Assembly (NCBI GenBank): GCA_046080125.1
Contig: JBJTTJ010000127.1
Coordinates: 1-6,204, forward strand
Direction of reading: 5' to 3'
DNA from: Cuspidothrix sp046080125
Lineage (GTDB): Bacteria > Cyanobacteriota > Cyanobacteriia > Cyanobacteriales > Nostocaceae
Length of the DNA stretch: 6,204 bases
Below the pieces are notes generated by a model that was given only the letters and a program-made list of their open reading frames with translations, had not been told where the DNA came from and ran no database searches. A program made the translations under genes and the position numbers. Below are positions 1 to 4,251 of the stretch, piece after piece. The stretch's first letter is position 1. Each line of letters starts with the position of its first letter.

Positions 1-242
1 TTTATTCTCGTACACCTTCCCACATTGAACAAGCACAAGCAGAATTTGAAGTTGGTAATTTGTATATTAACCGCAATATTACCGGGGCAATTGTCGCGCG
101 TCAACCTTTTGGCGGTTTTAAACTTTCTGGTGTAGGTTCAAAAGCAGGTGGTCCAGATTATTTATTGCAGTTTCTAGAACCAAGGAGTATTACAGAGAAC
201 ATTCAACGTCAGGGTTTTGCACCAATTGAAGGTAATGAATAA
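1..242 (+). CDS. pruA: L-glutamate gamma-semialdehyde (delta-1-pyrroline-5-carboxylate) dehydrogenase, C-terminal fragment
   Basis: The 5' part lies outside the window; the reading frame is open from base 3 and gives 79 C-terminal residues before a TAA at 240-242. The family oxidises glutamate semialdehyde to glutamate with NAD+, the second step of proline breakdown, in the cytoplasm. The visible part carries the conserved tail of the P5C dehydrogenase branch of the aldehyde dehydrogenase superfamily: GNLYINRNITGAIV, then RQPFGGFKLSGVGSKAGGPD, then YLLQF. The catalytic cysteine and the Rossmann segment are upstream of the window. In cyanobacteria this domain may be free-standing or fused behind a proline dehydrogenase domain (PutA type); the fragment cannot decide which. 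A TTG at 60 is only an internal leucine codon, not a start. The gene runs convergently towards fabF, and a hairpin-forming element begins right behind its stop codon. Confidence 0.93.
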   Translation, partial: YSRTPSHIEQAQAEFEVGNLYINRNITGAIVARQPFGGFKLSGVGSKAGGPDYLLQFLEPRSITENIQRQGFAPIEGNE

Positions 243-245
243 TTA

Positions 246-459
246 GGGTTTGCTGAAAAAGTCTTTCCGTGAAAATTAAGAATTTCCAGGAGTCAGGAGT
301 TTGAGGATATCAAGGAGTTTTTTGTATTTTCAAACGAGGTAAAAACCAACAAAGTGCAAGGTTTTCCTACTCATAGCTTCCAAAACCTTGCACCTATTTT
401 CTTTGTTATCACCCTCAAACTCTTTATCCATCCAGGTTTTGAGTTTATTCAGCAAACCC
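246..459. mobile_element. MITE-like element 1 (214 bp, 15-bp inverted ends)
   Basis: Perfect 15-bp inverted repeats TTAGGGTTTGCTGAA (243-257) and TTCAGCAAACCCTAA (448-462) bound this stretch. Both ends are flanked by TA (244-245 and 460-461), which fits a TA target duplication and puts the element at 246-459. Inside, further arms pair in nested order: GAGTTTGAGG (297-306) with CCTCAAACTC (413-422), AACAAAG (348-354) with CTTTGTT (401-407), and GTGCAAGGTTTT (354-365) with AAAACCTTGCAC (382-393), leaving a loop of about 16 nt. The whole unit can therefore fold into one long interrupted hairpin, as expected for a non-autonomous MITE. There is no coding capacity. It starts 3-4 bp after the dehydrogenase stop, so in RNA it could serve as that gene's 3' structure. 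The autonomous parent is unknown; IS630-like or IS5-like groups are possible from the TA flank. Confidence 0.75.
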
Positions 460-462
460 TAA

Positions 463-930
463 ATGTGTATCTGCTATATAAAACATAGACAAAACTAGAC
501 TTTACTTTCTACTTCAACGGGAGCATGGGAGCAGTTATCCCTCAGTAGACTTTCACGCCTTAGCCAGACGCGATTGTGTTCCAATTAAGTTTCTGAAAAA
601 GACTACCACCATCATTGCTTGGTTTTCGCGTCGGCAATAGTCTCAATTCAATACTTGATATGACCGTATTATATATCAAGTAGTTGATTTTTTCCTAAAA
701 ATATATTAACTTTTGTCAATATAAGTATAGCTTTGTCTATGAAATTGTCAACTCAGGACTTGCTCTTTCTGGGTTCATTATTTAAAGTGATCCCACTTTC
801 CTCATCATCCCATTGTCAATTGTTCATAGACAAGCGGGATCTTCTGAGTTTTTGGTGATAAATAAAGCCAATAATTTGGTTATCCTGAACTAAGAGTTCA
901 GTTAGTTTTGATCCTGGTTCACTTCTCAAA
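463..930. other. AT-rich intergenic stretch with inverted repeats, no gene recognised
   Basis: I find no credible gene here. Structures that can be seen: an imperfect stem GCC(A)GACGCGA (563-573) with TCGCGTCGGC (626-635), one bulged A; a perfect 10-bp inverted repeat TACTTGATAT (652-661) and ATATCAAGTA (673-682) with an 11-nt loop; and an 11-bp inverted repeat TTGTCTATGAA (733-743) and TTCATAGACAA (823-833). The 9-mer CATAGACAA occurs three times, at 484-492 and 825-833 on the plus strand and at 733-741 on the minus strand. TTGTCAA also occurs three times (713-719, 745-751, 813-819). The stretch may be a graveyard of small repeat elements, or it may encode a small RNA on the minus strand from the promoter at 724-751. 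Confidence 0.6.
724..751 (-). promoter_or_regulatory. Candidate sigma70-type promoter without a downstream gene
   Basis: On the minus strand, TTGACA (746-751) is a perfect -35 box, followed after 16 bp by TATACT (724-729), five of six matches to the -10 consensus. Transcription would start near 717 and run leftwards through the inverted repeats at 652-682 and 563-635 towards element 1. There is no convincing open reading frame in that direction before the antisense end of the dehydrogenase gene. It could drive a small RNA or be chance in AT-rich DNA. Confidence 0.35.
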
Positions 931-933
931 GTT

Positions 934-1040
934 AGGAGTTCAGGAGTTCAGGAGTCAGGAGTTCAGGAGGAAGAACAAAGAACAAAGAACAAAATTTTTG
1001 CTCCTCTGCTCCCCTGCTCCCCTGCTCCTCTGCTCCTCTG
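934..1040. repeat. Compound short tandem repeat block (STRR type)
   Basis: Three different short repeats lie side by side. First, AGGAGTTC is repeated at 934-941, 942-949 and 957-964, with a 7-bp variant AGGAGTC at 950-956. Next, the 7-mer AACAAAG is repeated from 974 to about 994. Finally, at 1001-1040 there are exactly five 8-bp units, CTCCTCTG or CTCCCCTG. Such short tandemly repeated repetitive sequences are known from intergenic DNA of heterocystous cyanobacteria. Reading frames that cross this block on either strand are low-complexity translations of the repeats and are not genes. A 15-mer, CAGGAGTCAGGAGTT, is shared between 949-963 and the interior of element 1 (287-301). Confidence 0.85.
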
Positions 1041-1049
1041 CCAGTGACT
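1040..1049. repeat. Target site duplication, left copy
   Basis: GCCAGTGACT, identical to 1196-1205 on the other side of MITE 2. Its first base is the last base of the CTCCTCTG octamer array. Confidence 0.85.
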
Positions 1050-1195
1050 CTACCGTGTACACACAAGTGATCAAATCGCCCCCTAGCCCCCAATTCTGGG
1101 GGAACAAGAGTTTTTCAAAGTCCCCCAAAGTTGGGGGATGTAGGGGGCAAAACAGACTCAAACACAGACAGCTAGGATTTGTGTGTACACCGTAG
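1050..1195. mobile_element. MITE 2 (146 bp, 17-bp inverted ends, 10-bp target duplication)
   Basis: The ends are CTACCGTGTACACACAA (1050-1066) and, read as reverse complement from 1179-1195, CTACGGTGTACACACAA: 16 of 17 bases match. Perfect 10-bp direct repeats GCCAGTGACT flank it at 1040-1049 and 1196-1205, the mark of a transposition event. The interior is a set of GC-rich hairpins: GCCCCCTA (1078-1085) with TAGGGGGC (1141-1148), CCCCCA/TGGGGG (1087-1102), and TCCCCCAA/TTGGGGGA (1121-1138). No transposase is encoded, so it must have been moved in trans. A 10-bp duplication fits families such as IS4 or ISAs1 better than TA-specific ones; the parent is not identifiable here. MITEs have been described in Anabaena (for example Nezha), but I cannot say whether this is a copy of a named family. 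It probably forms the 3' RNA structure behind fabF. Confidence 0.88.
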
Positions 1196-1205
1196 GCCAG
1201 TGACT
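1196..1205. repeat. Target site duplication, right copy, overlapping the fabF stop codon
   Basis: GCCAGTGACT, identical to 1040-1049. Its last two bases (1204-1205) are the second and third bases of the minus-strand TAG stop of fabF (1204-1206). Confidence 0.85.
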
Positions 1206-2457
1206 AGGGAGTAAATTTCTTGAAGGCTAAGGTAACATTATGACCACCAAATCCGAAGGAATTGGATAAGGCTACCTCAACTATTTGAGTGCGACTATTA
1301 TGGGGGACATAATCTAGGTCGCATTCTGGATCGAGATTTTCGATATTGATGGTGGGGGGAATTTTGTCGTGGGCGATGGCTAAAATAGTCGCCACAGCTT
1401 CAATACCACCCGAACCACCTAACAGGTGTCCTGTCATGGATTTAGTAGAACTAATTGCCGTTTTATAGGCATGATCTCCTAAGGCTTTTTTAATCGCCTT
1501 AGTTTCATTCACATCATTAGCCGATGTACTTGTACCATGGGCATTAATGTAACTTACCATTTCTGGTGCGATCGCTCCATCTTTTAAGGCTAATTCAATG
1601 GCTCTGGCCGCACCTAAACCACCAGGTATGGGAGAAGTTATATGATAGGCATCACAAGTCATGCCATAACCAACTATTTCCCCATAAATCCTAGCCCCAC
1701 GACTCAGGGCGTGTTCTAATTCTTCCAGAATTAAGATTCCCGCCCCTTCTCCCATCACAAAGCCATCCCGATCTCGATCAAAGGGACGACAAGCATGGGC
1801 TGGATCATCATTGCGAGTTGATAAGGCCCTTGCCGCAGCAAAACCCGCTACTGATAAAGGCGTAACTGCTGCTTCACAACCACCGCAAATCATGGCTTTA
1901 GCATATCCTCCTTGAATTTGCCTAAAAGCATCACCAATAGAATTAGAACCAGCCGCACAAGCAGTTACAGAGCAAGAATTTGGACCTTTTGCACCAGTAT
2001 GAATTGCTGTCAACCCTGCTGCCATATTGGCGATCATCATAGGAATCATGAAGGGACTACAACGGTCAGGACCGCGATTCAAATAAACAGTTTGTTGATC
2101 TTCTAAGACCTTAATCCCACCGATTCCAGAACCAATGATGACACCAATTTGTTCAGCGTTGAGATCATCAATTACTAAACCTGAATCCGCAACAGCCTGT
2201 TTAGCGGCTGATACGCCCAATTGGGAAAAACGATCCATCCGCTTGACTTCTTTGCGATCTAAGTAAATACTTGGATCAAAGTTCTTTACTTCACCGGCAA
2301 TGCGACAATCATGTTTAGAAGCATCAAAGGCAGTGATATAGTCAATACCATTTCTGCCACTTAATAATCCTTCCCAATATTCAGATGGTGTGTTACCAAT
2401 AGGTGTAATCGCGCCTACACCTGTTACAACAACACGGTTACGTTTATAGTCTGTCAT
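1204..2457 (-). CDS. fabF: Beta-ketoacyl-[acyl-carrier-protein] synthase II (KAS II, FabF)
   Basis: This 417-residue cytoplasmic thiolase-fold enzyme condenses malonyl-ACP with acyl-ACP in the elongation steps of type II fatty acid synthesis; in cyanobacteria it also takes part in C16 to C18 elongation. The length is normal for FabF. The N-terminus shows VVVTGVGAITPIG (residues 9-21). The nucleophile Cys167 lies in VTACAAGSNSIGDA. The two catalytic histidines are His307 (INAHGTSTSANDVNE) and His344 (STKSMTGHLLGGSGG, with Lys339). The C-terminal SNSFGFGGHN (398-407) contains the gatekeeper phenylalanine loop. All active-site residues are present. The ATG at 2455-2457 gives the conserved start (MTDYKRNRVVVTG); no clear Shine-Dalgarno precedes it, which is common in cyanobacteria. 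It lies 243 bp downstream of acpP on the same strand. The transketolase gene that I recall following acpP-fabF in several cyanobacteria is not adjacent here. MITE 2 has landed in the stop codon, which is preserved. Confidence 0.97.
   Translation of the reverse strand: MTDYKRNRVVVTGVGAITPIGNTPSEYWEGLLSGRNGIDYITAFDASKHDCRIAGEVKNFDPSIYLDRKEVKRMDRFSQLGVSAAKQAVADSGLVIDDLNAEQIGVIIGSGIGGIKVLEDQQTVYLNRGPDRCSPFMIPMMIANMAAGLTAIHTGAKGPNSCSVTACAAGSNSIGDAFRQIQGGYAKAMICGGCEAAVTPLSVAGFAAARALSTRNDDPAHACRPFDRDRDGFVMGEGAGILILEELEHALSRGARIYGEIVGYGMTCDAYHITSPIPGGLGAARAIELALKDGAIAPEMVSYINAHGTSTSANDVNETKAIKKALGDHAYKTAISSTKSMTGHLLGGSGGIEAVATILAIAHDKIPPTINIENLDPECDLDYVPHNSRTQIVEVALSNSFGFGGHNVTLAFKKFTP
1568..1575. 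repeat. HIP1 octamer
   Basis: GCGATCGC, the highly iterated palindrome of many cyanobacterial genomes, within fabF. Confidence 0.85.
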
Positions 2458-2700
2458 GATTACATTAAATATGGCGAAAAGGCAGCAGCGTGAACAGTTG
2501 AGAGTGCTGAGTTCCCAGTTAAGTATCCTTAGTTAAGAGTATACTGTTTGCTCAATCTTATGGAATTTTGGTTCTTGCGAAGCCCAATTTACTGTTTAGA
2601 TACTTGACACTCTTGTAGAGGCGGGCCTCTTTCGTTAATCTGTTTACCACTAAGGTATTTATTTTACCCGCCGATACTAAACAAAACTTTCCTATGTAGA
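2458..2700 (-). other. acpP-fabF intergenic spacer with small hairpin
   Basis: The 243 bp between acpP and fabF contain no gene. A near-perfect palindrome AGAGGC-GG-GCCTCT (2617-2630) can form a short GC-rich hairpin, but it lacks a T-run on the minus strand and is not a convincing terminator; it may be an attenuation or processing site. A TATACT -10-like hexamer on the minus strand (2538-2543), about 80 bp before the fabF start, lacks a good -35 partner. The gap is long for a tight operon, so a secondary fabF promoter is possible. Confidence 0.45.
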
Positions 2701-2943
2701 TTAAGGAAGTTTTTGGAAGATGTAATCTACTGCGTCTTGAACAGATGCAATCTTTTCAGCAGCTTCATCAGGAATTTCGATTTCAAATGCTTCTTCTAAC
2801 GCCATGACTAGCTCAACTGTATCGAGGGAATCAGCACCTAAATCCTGCATGAAGGTGGAGCTTTCCGTAATTTCCCCAGCTTCTACACTGAGTTGTTCAG
2901 CGACAATTTTTTTGACTGTTTCAAAAATGTCAGTTTTGCTCAT
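2701..2943 (-). CDS. acpP: Acyl carrier protein (AcpP)
   Basis: This small acidic 80-residue protein is the soluble carrier on which fatty acids are built. After phosphopantetheinylation by holo-ACP synthase it shuttles acyl intermediates between the Fab enzymes, including FabF encoded downstream. The attachment serine is Ser39 in the signature DLGADSLDTVELVMALEEAF (residues 34-53). The helix II and III acidic surface (EEAFEIEIPDEAAEKI) and the C-terminal VQDAVDYIFQKL are typical, and the length is the family norm (77-85). The ATG at 2941-2943 is supported by an AAGGA Shine-Dalgarno (complement of 2953-2957), 9 nt upstream. It is probably the first gene of an acpP-fabF unit, transcribed divergently from the HdrB-like gene. 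Confidence 0.97.
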   Translation of the reverse strand: MSKTDIFETVKKIVAEQLSVEAGEITESSTFMQDLGADSLDTVELVMALEEAFEIEIPDEAAEKIASVQDAVDYIFQKLP

Positions 2944-2952
2944 AAATAAAAG

Positions 2953-2957
2953 TCCTT
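2953..2957 (-). promoter_or_regulatory. Shine-Dalgarno site of acpP
   Basis: AAGGA on the minus strand, 9 nt before the acpP ATG. It confirms the start and contrasts with fabF, which has no visible site. Confidence 0.6.
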
Positions 2958-2972
2958 AACAAGTTGTTATGA

Positions 2973-2991
2973 TTTGTTCCCAATGAACAAA
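2973..2991 (-). promoter_or_regulatory. Inverted repeat in the acpP leader (operator or RNA hairpin candidate)
   Basis: Perfect 7-bp arms TTTGTTC and GAACAAA with a 5-nt loop lie about 30 bp upstream of the acpP ATG. They could be a regulator-binding palindrome or a weak hairpin in the 5' UTR. On the plus strand the repeat is followed by a T-run (2993-2998), so it would also look like a weak antisense terminator, though no plus-strand gene lies before it. Confidence 0.35.
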
Positions 2992-3233
2992 GTTTTTTCG
3001 GGCATATACATCTTATCGGAAAGGGTGAACCTGAGTATATGTTCCATTGTGAAAACTGGGGATAATTAACAGTGAGTGAAAAGCTAACAATTCCTAACAA
3101 TTAGCTACTTATACTCCCCAGGCTACACCTTTATGGTAACAATATTGGGATTTTGTAGTAGAATAGCCTCTCATCATTGATTGAGAATTGAGCTATCATC
3201 CTTTAGATCTAAATTTAAACCAAATATAGTTTT

Positions 3234-4139
3234 ATGCTATCTAAAACACTCAAGTACGCTTATTATCCTGGCTGTGTAGCACAAGGGGCTTGTAGGGAAT
3301 TGTATTTATCAACCCAATCTCTTACTCAAGCTTTGGGTATTGAACTGGTGGAACTAAAAAAAGCCTCTTGTTGTGGTTCAGGAACATTTAAAGAAGATTC
3401 CCAATTATTAGAAGATACGGTCAACGCGCGAAATATCGCTTTAGCAGAATCATTAAATCTGCCTCTACTAACTCATTGTAGCACTTGCCAGGGAGTTATT
3501 GGTCACGTTGATGAAAGATTAAAAGAATGTCAGTCAAGTGATACTGAATATTTGAATAAAGTTAATGGTTTATTGGAAAAAGAGGGATGTTCCCCTTATC
3601 GGGGAAGTACAGAAGTTAAACATCTTCTGTATGCTTTAGTGACAGATTATGGTTTAGAAGCAATTACTGAGCGAGTTACAAAGAAATTAAGTGGATTAAA
3701 ATGTGCAGCTTTTTATGGCTGTTATCTGCTCCGTGCTCAAAAATCCATGCCCTATGATGATCCTTTTCAACCCACAGCAATGGAAAATGTCTTTCGAGCA
3801 GTAGGGGCGACACCTATATATTATCGTGGCAGGACTCAATGCTGTGGTTGGCCTTTATCCAGCTATGCGACTACAGAATCTTTCCAAATGGCCGGAAATC
3901 ATATTCAAGAAGCTTTAGCTAACGGCGCTGATTGTATTGTTACACCATGTCCTTTGTGTCATTTGAATTTAGATTCTCGTCAACCAGAAGTAGAAAAAGT
4001 AATTAGTCAAAAGTTAGGTTTACCAATTTTACACCTACCCCAATTAATTGCTTTAGCTTTAGGTGTCAGTCCTAAAGAACTCGGTTTAGAAAGACATATT
4101 GTGTCTACAAAACCTGTGTTGGAAAAATTGGGATGGTGA
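3234..4139 (+). CDS. HdrB-like CCG-domain iron-sulfur protein (heterodisulfide reductase subunit B family)
   Basis: This 301-residue, probably soluble redox protein has two cysteine-rich CCG domains. Domain 1 carries Cys14, Cys46-Cys47, Cys82 and Cys85 (C-X31-CC-X34-C-X2-C). Domain 2 carries Cys163, Cys203-Cys204, Cys239 and Cys242 (C-X39-CC-X34-C-X2-C). Signatures are YYPGCVAQGACRELY, KKASCCGSGTF and HCSTCQG in the first half, and AFYGCYLLRAQ, TQCCGWPLSS and TPCPLCHLNLD in the second. In archaeal HdrB such motifs bind non-cubane [4Fe-4S] clusters. Related two-CCG proteins act as the quinone-reducing SdhE subunit of type E succinate dehydrogenases and in glycolate or lactate oxidases. Cyanobacteria lack coenzymes M and B, so heterodisulfide reduction is not the role; a succinate dehydrogenase or other quinone-linked partner is an inference. 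No HdrA, HdrC or flavoprotein gene is adjacent. The ATG at 3234 gives the family-typical N-terminus. Confidence 0.9.
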   Translation: MLSKTLKYAYYPGCVAQGACRELYLSTQSLTQALGIELVELKKASCCGSGTFKEDSQLLEDTVNARNIALAESLNLPLLTHCSTCQGVIGHVDERLKECQSSDTEYLNKVNGLLEKEGCSPYRGSTEVKHLLYALVTDYGLEAITERVTKKLSGLKCAAFYGCYLLRAQKSMPYDDPFQPTAMENVFRAVGATPIYYRGRTQCCGWPLSSYATTESFQMAGNHIQEALANGADCIVTPCPLCHLNLDSRQPEVEKVISQKLGLPILHLPQLIALALGVSPKELGLERHIVSTKPVLEKLGW

Positions 4140-4140
4140 C

Positions 4141-4161
4141 GGTTGACTGTTGACGGTTGTA
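4141..4161 (+). repeat. Heptamer tandem repeat directly after the HdrB-like stop
   Basis: Three 7-bp units, GGTTGAC, TGTTGAC and GGTTGTA, begin two bases after the TGA stop (4137-4139). TGACGGTTG occurs at 4137-4145 and again at 4151-4159, so the stop codon itself is part of the repeat pattern. Confidence 0.7.
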
Positions 4162-4207
4162 GGGGCAGGGGCAGGGGCAGGGGCAACCACGGGGGGATTG
4201 CCCCTAC
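4159..4207. terminator. GC-rich hairpin between convergent genes
   Basis: AGGGGCAA (4179-4186) pairs with TTGCCCCT (4198-4205) around an 11-nt loop. In another register GTAGGGGCA (4159-4167) pairs with TGCCCCTAC (4199-4207). No T-run follows on either strand, so it is not a canonical intrinsic terminator. Its place between the HdrB-like gene and the convergent DUF4114 gene makes a bidirectional transcription barrier plausible. Repeats of the form GTAGGGGC...GCCCCTAC are frequent in cyanobacterial spacers. Confidence 0.45.
4161..4184 (+). repeat. Hexamer tandem repeat (AGGGGC)x4
   Basis: Four perfect AGGGGC units lie at 4161-4166, 4167-4172, 4173-4178 and 4179-4184. They form an expanded left arm of the hairpin that closes with TTGCCCCTAC at 4198-4207. 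Confidence 0.9.
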
Positions 4208-4251
4208 TGAGCGATAGCTTGCTTGGTATAGCCATAGTCGAAGTATTTCTT

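Larger units (their letters stand above)
2944..3233. promoter_or_regulatory. Divergent promoter region between acpP and the HdrB-like gene
   Basis: These 290 bp should hold the promoters of both flanking genes. Seen in it: an inverted repeat TTTGTTC-CCAAT-GAACAAA (2973-2991) in the acpP leader; a spaced pair CATATAC (3003-3009) and GTATATG (3035-3041); and a direct repeat CTAACAATT (3084-3092 and 3094-3102, 10-bp period) framed by AGCTAA (3082-3087) and TTAGCT (3101-3106). TAGAAT at 3159-3164 is a possible -10 box for the plus-strand gene, about 70 bp before its ATG, but no good -35 precedes it. I found no NtcA-type GTA-N8-TAC site on a brief look. Confidence 0.5.

Noticed and set aside
495..585. 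Short minus-strand open stretch of about 29 codons ending in TAG, suspected tail of a decayed transposase
   Set aside because: A stop lies directly upstream, no family motif is recognisable, and frameshifted neighbours are not convincing. A translated search could reopen it.
934..1040. Possible CRISPR array
   Set aside because: Units are 7-8 bp and contiguous without spacers, so this is a short tandem repeat.
955..1161. Minus-strand open frame of 68 codons in the same block
   Set aside because: It is the same repeats read backwards (RSRGAGEQRSK-like); a typical spurious call in Nostocales repeat DNA.
908..1195. Plus-strand open frame of 95 codons across the repeat block
   Set aside because: It is a translation of the octamer/heptamer repeats and MITE 2, low in complexity and ending inside the element's inverted end; no homology-like pattern.
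2617..2630. Intrinsic terminator behind acpP
   Set aside because: The stem is only 5-6 bp and there is no T-run on the minus strand; at most a weak attenuation site.
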